Positions 23,525 through 32,876 of a stretch of 64,000 nucleotides of DNA are shown here, piece by piece. The stretch comes from Aeromicrobium endophyticum. Lineage in GTDB: Bacteria; Actinomycetota; Actinomycetes; Propionibacteriales; Nocardioidaceae. The stretch lies in NCBI RefSeq assembly GCF_003586285.1, contig NZ_QUBR01000002.1:310001-374000 (forward strand). Direction: 5' to 3'. Under the pieces are notes generated by a model, which saw nothing but the letters and a program-made list of their open reading frames with translations, was not told the DNA's origin and did no database searches. Position 1 is the first letter of the stretch. Every line of letters starts with the position of its first letter. Made by a program: the position numbers and the translations under genes.

Positions 23525-26503
23525 TCAGGTCGGGCGGGACGTCCTGATGGTGCTCCACCCGCCGTCGGTCTGGTCGACGAACAGCTGCGCGGGGATCGAC
23601 TCCTTCATGGCCTCGACGTGACTGATGAGCCCGATCGTGCGACCGCCCTCGCGCAGGTCGTCGAGCGTCGCCATCGTGGTCTCGAGGGTGTCGGCGTCGA
23701 GGGAGCCGAAGCCCTCGTCGATGAACAAGGTGTCGAGGCGGATGCCGCCGGCCCGGTTGGTGAGCACCTCGGCCAGCCCGAGCGCCAGGGCCAGCGACGC
23801 CTGGAACTTCTCGCCTCCCGACAGCGACTGTGGTGGTCGGGTCTCGCCGGTGAACGCATCGAGCACGTCGAGCGCGAGGCCGGACTGGGCCCCGCGCCCC
23901 GCGAGCGCGTCGGAGTGCAGGAACTCGTAGCGGCCGCCGGTCATGTGCACCAGGCGGGCGTTGGCCGCTCGCACGATCTCCTCGAGCTCGGCGGCCAGGG
24001 CGAAGGTCTCGAGAGCCATCTTCATCGTGTTGGGGTTCTGTCCGCGCACCGTGCTGGCGAGGCGGTGGACGACGGCGTGCTCCTCGCGCAGCGTCCCGGC
24101 CGCGGCCAGCGCTTCGTGGATCTGGGCGGCGAGCCGGTCGACCGTCGAGCGCCTCTGCCGAGCGGTGGACTCGGCGGCGAGGGCCTGCTTGTCGGCGGCG
24201 TCGGCAGCTGCGAACGCGCCACGGGGGAGGTCGAGCTCGACCAGGTCGCCGGGCAGGTCGTGCAGGTCGCTCGATGCCAGGATCGAGGCGACCGACCGGG
24301 TCTCGGTGTCGTGATCGGCGACGCGGGCCTCGAGGGCGGCCTGCTCGCGCGGTTGCAGCCGCGCGGCCTCGGCGGCGGCCGCGTCGGCGATCTCGTGCTC
24401 GACCAGCGCGGCGGCGAGCAGCTGCCTCGCGGACTCGGCGTGCTCGGCGGAGTCGCTGAGCGCCGCGGCGGTCTCGAGCAGCGCGCGTCCGGCCCGAACG
24501 TGGGCCGAGACGGTGGCCAGCCGGTCGGCCACGGACTCGTGGTCGCCCCGCGCCGCGTCGAGCGAGCGCATGGTGTCGTCGTGGGTGGTGGTCGCAGCAG
24601 CCTCGGCGGCGACCAGCGCGGCGCGCCGCTGCTGGGCCGAGGCGATGCGCTCGGTGAGCGCGTCGATGTCGGCCGTCAGCCGCTCGAGCGTCTGCTGCGC
24701 GACGGCACGCTCGGCGACCGCGGCCTCGGCGCCGGCGACCGCGGCCTCGGCGTCGTCGACCAGCGACTGCAGCACGGGGGAGGTCTCGTCGCCGGCCGCC
24801 TCGCGCTCGGCGGCGAGACGCTTGGTGAGGTCGTCGACCTCGCCATCGCACTTCTGCGACCGTCGGACGGCCCTGACGTAGTCGGCCTCGGCCTGCTCGA
24901 CGTCGCCGTCGTCGACGTGGCCCTCGGTCAGCACCGCCGGCGCCGGATGGGCCGACGAGCCGCACACGGGGCACGGCTCGTCGGGCTCGAGCCGCTGGGC
25001 GAGCACCCCGGCGAAGCCGGCCCGCTGGCGGGCGCGCAGGTCGTCGCGGCGCGTGGACGCCTGCGTGACCTCGCGGCCTGCGTCGAGCTGACGCTGCTGG
25101 GCCTCGTCGATCTCGACGGCCGTGCGGTCGGCGGTCTCGGCCGCCGTGAGCCGCGCGCGCAACGACGTGACGGCCTGCTCGACGCCGCGCAGCGCGGCGG
25201 CGCGCTCGTCGAGCGCCGGGAGCGTCGCCCGGACCGTCTCGCGCTCGGCACGCAGGTCGACCCGTGCCTGCGCGTCGAGCTCGACCTGCTCGTCGAAGGT
25301 GGCCAGGGCGTCGGCGGCGACGCGAACCGCCTCGGCCAGGCCCCCGAGGCCCTTCTCGCGGTCGGCGCTGTCGCGCAGCGAGCCGACGAGCTCGGACCAC
25401 TGCTGCACGGACCCGGCCAGGGTGTCGGGGTCGGTCGCCTCGTCGGGCAGCAGCCGGCGGAACGACTCATCGGCGGTGCGGTGCCGCAGCTGCGCGTCGT
25501 GGTGAGCGCGGCGGGCCTCGCGCTCGGCCTCGACGCGGTGCCACACGTGCGCCGCGCGCGTCGCCTCGGCCAACCGCAGGCGCAGCTCGTCGATCTCGGG
25601 TCGGACGAGCTCGAGATCGGCCTGTCGGCGCAGCATCTCGGCGCGACGGTCCTGGCGCTCGCGGATGGACCTGGCCTCGTCGAAGGCGACCCGCGCGAGC
25701 TCGAGCGCGGCCCCGGTGGCCTGGCGCTCGGTCATGGCCTGCTCGAGCACGTCGGCGTGCTGGCGCACGACGTCGTCGACCCAGGCCTCGACGCCCTCGC
25801 CGGTCGTGGTGTCGACCGTGTCGGGCAGCTCGTGCTGGGTCTCGCCGGCCAGCGACGCGCTGTAGGTGCCGATCGCCGTCGACGACGAGGCCAGTCGCTC
25901 GCCGAGCGTGCGCGCGCGAGCGTCGAGCGCCTCGCTGTAGTCGGCGAAGCGGCGCGTGTCGAACAGCATGCGCAGCAGCTCGCGCCGCTTGTCGCTCGTG
26001 GCGACGAGGAACTCCTGGAACTGCCCCTGGGCGAGCAGGATGACCTGCTGGAACTGCTTGGCCGACAGCCGCACGATCTCTTCGATACGCACCTCGGCGT
26101 TGCCGGTCTTGGACTCGACGACCTCCCAGCCGTCGCCGACCAGTCGGGCCAGCTCGAAGGTGGGCGGCGCCGTGGTGGTGCCGGTGCCGCGCTGCTTGGG
26201 GCGCTGGTACGCCGGGCTGCGCGTGACCCGGAACCGTCCGTCGGCGGTGCTGAGCTCGATCGTGACCTGGCACGGGTCGGTGGGGCCGATGTGGTCGCTG
26301 CGCACCTTCTCGCCCGCCCCGCCCTCGTAGCGCGGGATGCTGCCGAACAGGGCGTACGTGACGGCGTCGAGGATCGAGGTCTTGCCGGCGCCGGTGCGGC
26401 CCGTGATGAGGAAGATGCCGTCGTCATCGAAGGCGTCGAAGTCGACGACCTCGGTGTCGCGGTAGGGGCCGAAGCCCGTCATGGTCACCTGGTGGATCTT
26501 CAC
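23525..26503 (-). CDS. sbcC: exonuclease subunit SbcC
   Basis: A 992-aa SMC-like ATPase. Walker A ITGRTGAGKTSILDAVTYALFG (near residue 34-55), Q-loop LAQGQFQEFL, a long coiled coil interrupted by the zinc hook CPVCGS (about residue 515), then the ABC signature QSLSGGEKFQASLALAL and Walker B DTLFIDEGFGSLD. With SbcD it processes hairpins and protein-blocked ends of DNA. GTG start overlaps the sbcD stop by 4 nt (GTGA). Confidence 0.95.
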   Translation of the reverse strand: MKIHQVTMTGFGPYRDTEVVDFDAFDDDGIFLITGRTGAGKTSILDAVTYALFGSIPRYEGGAGEKVRSDHIGPTDPCQVTIELSTADGRFRVTRSPAYQRPKQRGTGTTTAPPTFELARLVGDGWEVVESKTGNAEVRIEEIVRLSAKQFQQVILLAQGQFQEFLVATSDKRRELLRMLFDTRRFADYSEALDARARTLGERLASSSTAIGTYSASLAGETQHELPDTVDTTTGEGVEAWVDDVVRQHADVLEQAMTERQATGAALELARVAFDEARSIRERQDRRAEMLRRQADLELVRPEIDELRLRLAEATRAAHVWHRVEAEREARRAHHDAQLRHRTADESFRRLLPDEATDPDTLAGSVQQWSELVGSLRDSADREKGLGGLAEAVRVAADALATFDEQVELDAQARVDLRAERETVRATLPALDERAAALRGVEQAVTSLRARLTAAETADRTAVEIDEAQQRQLDAGREVTQASTRRDDLRARQRAGFAGVLAQRLEPDEPCPVCGSSAHPAPAVLTEGHVDDGDVEQAEADYVRAVRRSQKCDGEVDDLTKRLAAEREAAGDETSPVLQSLVDDAEAAVAGAEAAVAERAVAQQTLERLTADIDALTERIASAQQRRAALVAAEAAATTTHDDTMRSLDAARGDHESVADRLATVSAHVRAGRALLETAAALSDSAEHAESARQLLAAALVEHEIADAAAAEAARLQPREQAALEARVADHDTETRSVASILASSDLHDLPGDLVELDLPRGAFAAADAADKQALAAESTARQRRSTVDRLAAQIHEALAAAGTLREEHAVVHRLASTVRGQNPNTMKMALETFALAAELEEIVRAANARLVHMTGGRYEFLHSDALAGRGAQSGLALDVLDAFTGETRPPQSLSGGEKFQASLALALGLAEVLTNRAGGIRLDTLFIDEGFGSLDADTLETTMATLDDLREGGRTIGLISHVEAMKESIPAQLFVDQTDGGWSTIRTSRPT

Positions 26504-27663
26504 GACGACGCCCTCGCCTCGCGCTCGGCGATGACGTCGCGCACCAGCGTGGTCTCGAGGTCGGTGGAGCCCTCGCCGTTGCGGACCTTGGTGAGGAAGG
26601 TGTCGACGAGCTGGTCGTCGGTCTTGCCGCGCACCAGCTCGGCATAGCTGCGCCCGCCGTCGTCGTGCACGCGGCTGGGACGGAACTCGAGGTGCGCGCA
26701 GTGGGCGAACCGCGTCTGCAGCTTGCGCATCGCGTCCATCGGGCGGGTGGTGTCGGTGAGCACCGCGCTGACCCAGTGATCGGCCACGGCGTCGAGCGAC
26801 GTGTCGGCGAGGAGGTCGTCGAGCGTGCCGGTGACGACCGTGAGCGGACGTGGCACGGGCAGGTCGACCCAGGTGACGTCGGCCAGGCCGTCGGCGTCGA
26901 GGTCGACCAGCCAGCCACCGCGAGGCTTGCCGGCCTCGGAGAACGAGTAGTGCAGCGGCGCCCCGCTGTAGCGGACGTGCTCGGAGAGCCGGGCCCGACC
27001 GTGGATGTGGCCGAGTGCCGCATAGTCGACGCCGTCGAAGGTCGGCACCGGCACCTTGTCGACGCCGCCGACCGTGGTGCCGACGATGTCGCGCTCGGAG
27101 TCGCACGACTCCCCGTCGGCCCCCTGCACGAAGGTGTGCGCCAGCACCACGGAGCGTCCGGCGCGGGTGGCCAGGTCGTCGCGCACGAGCTGCATGGCGC
27201 GGCCGACGACGTCCTTCTGCGAGCGCATCGGGGCGTCGGTCCACACGTGTCGCAGGCGGGCGGGCTCGAGGAAGGGGATGCCGTACACGTGGACGGGCCC
27301 GTGCTCGTCGGTGAGGGTGACGGGCCGGGTGATCTGCGCCGGTGTGGTGATGACGTGGACGCCGGCTGCGGCGGCGAAGGCCGACATGGAGCCCAGGCGG
27401 GCGGGGGAGTCGTGGTTGCCGCTCGTGATGACGACGACGGCTCCCGCCTCGCGCACCCGCAGCAGGATGGAGTTGAGCAGCTCGACTGCCTCGGCCGAGG
27501 GGGTCGACGAGTCGTAGACGTCGCCGGAGACGAGCACGACGTCGACGCGCTGCTCGCGCACGACCTCGACGACGGCGCCAGCGACCTGGTCGAGCGCCGC
27601 GAGCGTCGAGTGCCCGTGGAAGGTGCGCCCGACGTGCCAGTCGGAGGTGTGCAGGATCCGCAT
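26500..27663 (-). CDS. sbcD: exonuclease subunit SbcD
   Basis: A 387-aa calcineurin-like Mn-dependent nuclease. Phosphoesterase motifs: LHTSDWHVGRTF (D8, H10), VLVSGDVYDSSTPS, ITSGNHDSPARLGSM (GNHD/E) and YAALGHIHGRARL (GHxH). The C-terminal capping and SbcC-binding region completes the usual length. First gene of the sbcDC operon, divergent from the permease gene. Confidence 0.95.
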   Translation of the reverse strand: MRILHTSDWHVGRTFHGHSTLAALDQVAGAVVEVVREQRVDVVLVSGDVYDSSTPSAEAVELLNSILLRVREAGAVVVITSGNHDSPARLGSMSAFAAAAGVHVITTPAQITRPVTLTDEHGPVHVYGIPFLEPARLRHVWTDAPMRSQKDVVGRAMQLVRDDLATRAGRSVVLAHTFVQGADGESCDSERDIVGTTVGGVDKVPVPTFDGVDYAALGHIHGRARLSEHVRYSGAPLHYSFSEAGKPRGGWLVDLDADGLADVTWVDLPVPRPLTVVTGTLDDLLADTSLDAVADHWVSAVLTDTTRPMDAMRKLQTRFAHCAHLEFRPSRVHDDGGRSYAELVRGKTDDQLVDTFLTKVRNGEGSTDLETTLVRDVIAEREARASS

Positions 27664-27727
27664 GCCTGGAGCCTAGACGGGGCGTCCGACACCTCGTCCC
27701 GCGACCGATTCGGCCGTTCCCTGGACA

Positions 27728-27743
27728 GCACCGACGTCGGTGC
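27728..27743. promoter_or_regulatory. 16-bp perfect palindrome in a divergent promoter region
   Basis: GCACCGACGTCGGTGC is its own reverse complement. It lies 64 nt before the permease start and 65 nt before sbcD, so a dimeric regulator could act on either. No regulator gene is adjacent. Confidence 0.4.
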
Positions 27744-27806
27744 GGTGAGGTGTCCTGACAACGCGGCGCCGCACGGTGCCGGTCGCACGTGTGGAGAGGT
27801 GGCGCC

Positions 27807-29294
27807 GTGGCCCAGGTGGACGAAGAACCCCGCGAGGAGCTGAAGGCCGACGCGATCGGCTTCGTCGACGCGCTCGTGATCGGGCTCAACGCGACGTCGC
27901 CGGCCTACTCGATCGCCGCCGTGATCGGGCCTCTCGTGGTCATCGCCGGCGTGCACGCGCCGGGGGTCATGCTCGCGTCGTTCGTGCCGATGCTGTTCAT
28001 CGCGTCGGCGTTCTACTACCTCAACAAGGTCGACAAGGACTGCGGGACGACCTTCTCGTGGGTCACCCGGTCGATGGGCCCTTGGGCCGGCTGGCTCGGC
28101 GGGTGGGCCATCACGATGACCGGTGTCCTGGTCGTCGGATCGCTCGCCGACGTCGGCGTCAGCTTCACGCTGCGGGGCTTCGGGCTCGATGCCGCCGCCG
28201 ACACCGCCTGGATCCGCCAGAGCCTGGCGGTGCTGCTGATCCTCGCCATGACCGCGATCTGCGTGGCCGGCACCGAGGGCTCGGCCAAGCTGCAGAATGT
28301 GCTGATCCTGGCGCAGGTCGTCTTCCTGCTGGTCTTTGCCGCGGTGGCGGTCTACCGGGTCTACGCCGACACCAGCTCGCTCGACTCCGTGCGGCCGAGC
28401 CTCGAGTGGCTCAACCCGTTCGCCGTCGGGGGAGCGGCCCTGACGTCCGGCCTGCTGCTGGGCGTGTTCATCTACTGGGGCTGGGAGTCGGCGGTCAACC
28501 TCACCGAGGAGACGAGCGGGGCGGCATCGGCCCCGGGGCTCGCGGGCATCTGGTCGACCGTGATCCTGCTGGCCACCTACCTCGCCGTGGCCTTCGCGGT
28601 CGTGGCCTACGCGGGCACCCAGTTCCTCGTCGACAACGCGGACGAGGAGGAGTTCATCTTCCCGCTGCTCGCGACCAAGGTGCTGGGCCAGTGGGACTGG
28701 ATCGTCTACTTCGCGGTGGCCACGTCGGCGATCGCGTCGACGCAGACCACGATCATCCCGGCGTCCCGCACGGCGCTGTCGATGGCGCGCCGGGCGGCGC
28801 TGCCGAGGAGCTTCGGCCACGTCCACCCGCGCTTCCGCACGCCCGACGTCAGCACGTGGTGGGTCGCGGGCATCGCGATCGCCTGGTATCTGGTGGTCAA
28901 CCAGCTCAGCGAGAACGCGCTGTTCGACTCGCTGTCGGCCCTGTCGCTGCTCATCGCCTTCTACTACGCCCTCACCGGGATCGCGTGCGCGGTCTACTAC
29001 CGGCGCCACCTCACCGAGAGCGTCCGCAACTTCGTGCTGATCGGCCTCGGCCCCGTCGTCGGTGCGCTGCTGCTGGCCTGGTTGCTGGTCGCGTCGGTGC
29101 GCGACCTGTCCGACCCGGCGAACTCGTACAGCCAGACGTCGTGGTTCGGTCTCGGACCGCCGCTCGTCATCGGCATCGGCATCGCCCTCACCGGTGTCGT
29201 CATCATGCTGTGGTGGCGCGTGGTGTCGCCCCGGTTCTGGCAGGAGCGGCCCGGCGTGGCCGATCCCGAACTCGTCCACGGCAAGGAGGCCTGA
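27807..29294 (+). CDS. APC-family amino-acid permease
   Basis: A 495-aa transporter with about 12 helices. The N-terminal helix has the family glycine/unwinding region (DALVIGLNATSPAYSIAAVIGPLV). Conserved features include GTTFSWVTRSMGPWAGWLGGW, GVFIYWGWESAVNLTEETS and the cytosolic loop SMARRAALPRSFGHVHPRF. GTG start with GGAGAGG; hydrophilic N-terminus of about 18 residues. Substrate probably an amino acid or amine. It is followed by a UspA gene after 1 nt. Confidence 0.87.
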   Translation: MAQVDEEPREELKADAIGFVDALVIGLNATSPAYSIAAVIGPLVVIAGVHAPGVMLASFVPMLFIASAFYYLNKVDKDCGTTFSWVTRSMGPWAGWLGGWAITMTGVLVVGSLADVGVSFTLRGFGLDAAADTAWIRQSLAVLLILAMTAICVAGTEGSAKLQNVLILAQVVFLLVFAAVAVYRVYADTSSLDSVRPSLEWLNPFAVGGAALTSGLLLGVFIYWGWESAVNLTEETSGAASAPGLAGIWSTVILLATYLAVAFAVVAYAGTQFLVDNADEEEFIFPLLATKVLGQWDWIVYFAVATSAIASTQTTIIPASRTALSMARRAALPRSFGHVHPRFRTPDVSTWWVAGIAIAWYLVVNQLSENALFDSLSALSLLIAFYYALTGIACAVYYRRHLTESVRNFVLIGLGPVVGALLLAWLLVASVRDLSDPANSYSQTSWFGLGPPLVIGIGIALTGVVIMLWWRVVSPRFWQERPGVADPELVHGKEA

Positions 29295-29295
29295 C

Positions 29296-29712
29296 ATGGC
29301 GGTGGTGCTCGGATACGAGGAGTCGCCCGGTGCGTCTCGCGCGCTCGAGGCGGCGATCGAGGTCGCGTCGGCCTTCGGCGAGCCGCTCGTGATCGTCCAC
29401 GGCGTCGGGGCACCCGGCGGGCTCGGCGAGGAGTACCGCAGCCACCGCGCGGCCCTCGAGGCGGCCGGTCGGGCGGCGCTCTCGGCGGCCGTCGCGGCGG
29501 CCGACGAGGCGGGGGTGCCGACGTCGGTCGAGCTCGTCGACGCCAAGCCCGCCGAGGCGGTGCTGAAGGTCGCCGACGACTACGACGCCCGGGTCATCGT
29601 CGTCGGGTCGTGGGGCGAGAGCCCGCTGAAGGGCGCGGTGCTCGGCTCGACGCCGCACAAGCTACTGCACCTGTCGTCGCGTCCCGTGCTGTGCGTGCCC
29701 GCGCGCGACTGA
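29296..29712 (+). CDS. universal stress protein (UspA family)
   Basis: A 138-aa single Usp domain. Seen: AVVLGYEESPGASRALEAAIEVA, VIVHGVG and the ATP-binding-type motif VVGSWGESPLKGAVLGSTPHKLLHLSSRPVLCVP (GxxGxnGxxGSxxxxll). Tightly coupled to the amino-acid permease, so it may regulate that transporter, an arrangement known for permease-Usp pairs. AAGGAGG precedes the ATG. Its end overlaps the 3' end of the converging DUF998 gene by about 50 nt. Confidence 0.9.
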   Translation: MAVVLGYEESPGASRALEAAIEVASAFGEPLVIVHGVGAPGGLGEEYRSHRAALEAAGRAALSAAVAAADEAGVPTSVELVDAKPAEAVLKVADDYDARVIVVGSWGESPLKGAVLGSTPHKLLHLSSRPVLCVPARD

Positions 29713-30240
29713 GCCGATGGCGACCACCGACACCCAGACGTAGCCGGGCCAAAGGGCGAGCCGCTCGAGGGCCCCGATGGCGCCGGAGTCGGTGCCGACC
29801 GTGAGCCCGAATCCGATCGCGCCGGCGGCCGACAGGGCCGCCAGGACGTATCCGACCCGCGCCGTTGCTGGGCGGGACGCACGCAGGCTCAGGCCCGTCA
29901 ACAGCACGGCGAGGGGCTGCGCGACGAAGATCGGCAGCGCCACGAGCCCGTGGATCGCTGCGTCCTCGTTGACCGGGAAGAGCCCCACGCCGATCGAGCC
30001 GAGGCCCGAGACGCACCACGCCACGACCGCGGCCGTCCCGGTGCGGCCCCTCAGCACGCGTGTGCCGAGCAGCAGTGCGCCGATCAGCAGGGTGCAGCCG
30101 AACCAGACGAATGCGACGTTCATCCCGGCGTGCCACGGTGAGCACAGCACGTCGCCGCGCACCTGGCGGCACGCGGTGTCGCCGAGGTCGCTGACGGTGC
30201 TGCCGGCGAACGTGTAGTCGGCGGACGCCTGCAGCCCCAC
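29662..30240 (-). CDS. DUF998 membrane protein
   Basis: At least 192 aa with five or six helices. DUF998-like features: TFAGSTVSDLGDTAC, VFWFG-type helix, GVGLFPVNEDAAIHGLVALPIF. The GTG used as start (30240) removes an upstream in-frame hydrophobic stretch (LVGQVVWALQPIYVLVEVAV) that looks like helix 1; no ATG, GTG or TTG is found there before the in-frame stop. Non-standard start or sequence error possible. Cotranscribed with the cystathionine gene upstream. Its 3' end overlaps the usp gene. Confidence 0.7.
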   Translation of the reverse strand: MGLQASADYTFAGSTVSDLGDTACRQVRGDVLCSPWHAGMNVAFVWFGCTLLIGALLLGTRVLRGRTGTAAVVAWCVSGLGSIGVGLFPVNEDAAIHGLVALPIFVAQPLAVLLTGLSLRASRPATARVGYVLAALSAAGAIGFGLTVGTDSGAIGALERLALWPGYVWVSVVAIGSVARGHAQHGTRRQVQ

Positions 30241-30311
30241 CGCGACCTCGACGAGGACGTAGATCGGCTGCAGCGCCCAGACGACCTGCCCGACGAGGGG
30301 GAGCGGTGACC

Positions 30312-31490
30312 TCAGCTCAGGGCCTGCTCGAGATCGCCGATCAGGTCGGCGACGTCCTCGATGCCGACGGACAGGCGCACCAGATCGTCGGGCACCTCGA
30401 GCTGCGAGCCGGCGGTCGACGCGTGGGTCATGGCGCCCGGGTGCTCGATGAGCGACTCGATGCCTCCGAGGCTCTCGGCCAGCGTGAACAGCTCGGTGCG
30501 CGCGCAGAAGTCGAGCGCGGCCTGCTGGTCCTTGAGCCGCACCGAGACCATGCCGCCGAAGCGCTTCATCTGGCGTGCCGCGACCTCGTGGTTGGGGTGC
30601 TCGGGCAGGCCCGGGTAGAGCACCGACTCGATCGCGGGGTGACCCTGCAGGAAGTCGACGACCGCCTCGGCGTTGTCGCAGTGCTTGTCCATGCGGACGG
30701 CGAGCGTCTTGGCGCCGCGCATCGTCAGGTAGGCGTCGAACGGTCCGGGCACGCCGCCGGACCCGTTCTGCAGGAACGCGAACGCGGCGTCGAGCTCGTC
30801 GTCGTCGGTGACGAGCACGCCGCCCACGACGTCGGAGTGCCCGCCGATGTACTTGGTGGTGGAGTGCAGCACGACGTCGGCGCCGAGCGTCAGCGGCTGC
30901 TGCAGGTAGGGCGAGGCGAAGGTGTTGTCGACGACGAACGTCGCACCGGCCGCGTGGGCGATCTCGGAGATCGCGGCGACGTCACCCACGTTGAGCAGCG
31001 GGTTGGTGGGTGTCTCGATCCAGATCGCCTTGGTGGCGTCGGTGACGGCGGCGCGGATCGCGTCGAGGTCGTTGACGGCGGCCACGGTGTAGGTGATGCC
31101 CCACTGGCTGAAGACCTTGTCGATGAGCCGGAACGTGCCGCCGTAGGCGTCGTCGGGGATCACGAGATGGTCGCCAGGACGCAGCAGCGAGCGCAGGGCG
31201 CAGTCGGTCGCAGCCATGCCGGAGCTGAACCCCCGTCCGTACGTGCCCTGCTCGAGCGCGGCCAGGTTGGCCTCGAGCGCCGCCCGGGTCGGGTTGCCGG
31301 TGCGGGCGTACTCGAAGCCGCCTCGCATGCCGCCGACGCCGTCCTGCGCGAAGGTCGAGCTGGCGTAGATCGGCACGTTGACCGCGCCGTTCTGGGCGTT
31401 GGGCTCGTAGCCGGCGTGGATGGCCCGCGTCGCGAACCCTTGCCCCACGTGCTCGTCGGGGCTGGTCAGGTGGTCGAAGGGCTCGCTCAT
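30312..31490 (-). CDS. metB: cystathionine gamma-synthase/gamma-lyase
   Basis: A 392-aa PLP enzyme of the Cys/Met metabolism family. PLP-lysine motif VVLHSTTKYIGGHSDVVGG, phosphate-binding YARTGNPTRAALE and GRGFSSGMAATDCALRSLL. Synthase and lyase are hard to separate by sequence; pairing with CBS suggests reverse transsulfuration (cystathionine to cysteine), though many actinobacterial orthologues are called MetB. ATG overlaps the CBS stop (ATGA). Confidence 0.9.
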   Translation of the reverse strand: MSEPFDHLTSPDEHVGQGFATRAIHAGYEPNAQNGAVNVPIYASSTFAQDGVGGMRGGFEYARTGNPTRAALEANLAALEQGTYGRGFSSGMAATDCALRSLLRPGDHLVIPDDAYGGTFRLIDKVFSQWGITYTVAAVNDLDAIRAAVTDATKAIWIETPTNPLLNVGDVAAISEIAHAAGATFVVDNTFASPYLQQPLTLGADVVLHSTTKYIGGHSDVVGGVLVTDDDELDAAFAFLQNGSGGVPGPFDAYLTMRGAKTLAVRMDKHCDNAEAVVDFLQGHPAIESVLYPGLPEHPNHEVAARQMKRFGGMVSVRLKDQQAALDFCARTELFTLAESLGGIESLIEHPGAMTHASTAGSQLEVPDDLVRLSVGIEDVADLIGDLEQALS

Positions 31491-32860
31491 ACGTGCACCC
31501 CCAGCAGGTCGTGGCGGGTCAGGACGCCCAGTGGCTTGCCGTCCTCGACGACCATCACCGCGTCGCTGCTGCTGAGCGCCTTCAGGGCGTCGTCGAGGGT
31601 CTCGCCGGATCCGAGGAGCGGGAGGGGAGCCTCCATGTGCTTGGACACCGGGTCGGTCAGCTGGGCCCGGCCCTCGAAGACGGCGCTGATGAGGGCCCGC
31701 TCGCTGACGCTGCCGGCGACCTCGCCGATGACCACCGGCGGCTCGGCGCCGACGACCGGCATCTGCGAGACGTTGTACTCGCGGAGGATCTCGATGGCGT
31801 CGCGGATCGTCTCGGACGGGTGCGTGTGCACGAGGGCCGGCATGCCGCCGGTCTTGCTGGTCAGGAGGTCGCCGACCGCCATCTGGTCGGTCGTGCCGTC
31901 GAGCGGCTCGCGCAGGAAGCCGTACGACGACATCCAGTCGTCGTTGAAGATCTTGGCGAGGTAGCCGCGACCGCCGTCGGGCAGCAGCACGACGACGAGG
32001 GCGTCCGGGCCGGCCTCGGCGGCGACCTGCAGAGCGGCGACGGTCGCCATGCCGCACGAACCACCGACGAGCAGGCCTTCCTCGCGGGCGAGACGCCGCG
32101 TCATGTCGAAGGAGTCGGCGTCGGAGACCGCGATGATCTGGTCGGGGATGCTCGGGTCGTAGGCGCTGGGCCAGAAGTCCTCGCCGACGCCCTCGACCAG
32201 GTAGGGGCGACCGGTGCCGCCGGAGTACACCGAGCCCTCGGGGTCGGCGCCGATCACCTTGATGTCGGGGTTCTGCTCCTTGAGGTAGCGACCGACGCCG
32301 GTGATGGTGCCGCCGGTGCCGACGCCGGCCACGAAGTGCGTGACCTTGCCGTCGGTGGCCTCCCAGATCTCGGGCCCGGTGGTCTCGTAGTGGCTCTGGG
32401 GCCCGGCAGGGTTGGAGTACTGGTCGGGCTTCCATGCGCCCTCGGTCTCGCGCACGAGGCGGTCGGAGACGTTGTAGTAGCTGTCGGGGTGCTCGGGTGC
32501 GACGGCCGTCGGGCACACGACGACGCGGGCGCCGTAGGCCTTCATGGCGTTGCGCTTCTCCTCGCCGACCTTGTCGGGGCACACGAAGATGCACTTGTAC
32601 CCGCGCTGCTGGGCGACGAGGGCCAGGCCGATGCCGGTGTTGCCGGAGGTCGGCTCGACGATCGTCCCGCCGGGCTTGAGCGCGCCGGACGCCTCGGCGG
32701 CGTCGACCATCCTGACGGCGATGCGATCCTTGGCGCTGCCGCCGGGGTTGAGGTACTCGATCTTGGCGGCGACGGTGGCTGATCCAGCGGTGGTCACCGA
32801 GTTCAACCTGACCAGCGGGGTGTTGCCGATCAGGTCGACGATGTGGTCTGCAATGGGCAT
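31487..32860 (-). CDS. cbs: cystathionine beta-synthase
   Basis: A 457-aa PLP enzyme condensing serine and homocysteine. PLP Lys in NPGGSAKDRIAVRM (near residue 44), SGNTGIGLALVA, GVGTGGTITGVGRYLKE and GGSCGMATVAAL. Residues ~335-457 hold two CBS domains (TIRDAIEILREYNVSQMPVV; ETLDDALKALSSSDAVMVVEDGKPLGVLTRHDLL), the regulatory Bateman module. Operon with the gamma-synthase/lyase. The upstream secreted-protein gene ends only 16 nt before the start. Confidence 0.95.
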   Translation of the reverse strand: MPIADHIVDLIGNTPLVRLNSVTTAGSATVAAKIEYLNPGGSAKDRIAVRMVDAAEASGALKPGGTIVEPTSGNTGIGLALVAQQRGYKCIFVCPDKVGEEKRNAMKAYGARVVVCPTAVAPEHPDSYYNVSDRLVRETEGAWKPDQYSNPAGPQSHYETTGPEIWEATDGKVTHFVAGVGTGGTITGVGRYLKEQNPDIKVIGADPEGSVYSGGTGRPYLVEGVGEDFWPSAYDPSIPDQIIAVSDADSFDMTRRLAREEGLLVGGSCGMATVAALQVAAEAGPDALVVVLLPDGGRGYLAKIFNDDWMSSYGFLREPLDGTTDQMAVGDLLTSKTGGMPALVHTHPSETIRDAIEILREYNVSQMPVVGAEPPVVIGEVAGSVSERALISAVFEGRAQLTDPVSKHMEAPLPLLGSGETLDDALKALSSSDAVMVVEDGKPLGVLTRHDLLGVHV

Positions 32861-32876
32861 GTCGCCATTCTTGCAC

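Noticed and set aside
23483-26647. A 1054-codon plus-strand open frame
   Set aside because: Lies wholly opposite sbcC, which has Walker, signature and zinc-hook motifs.
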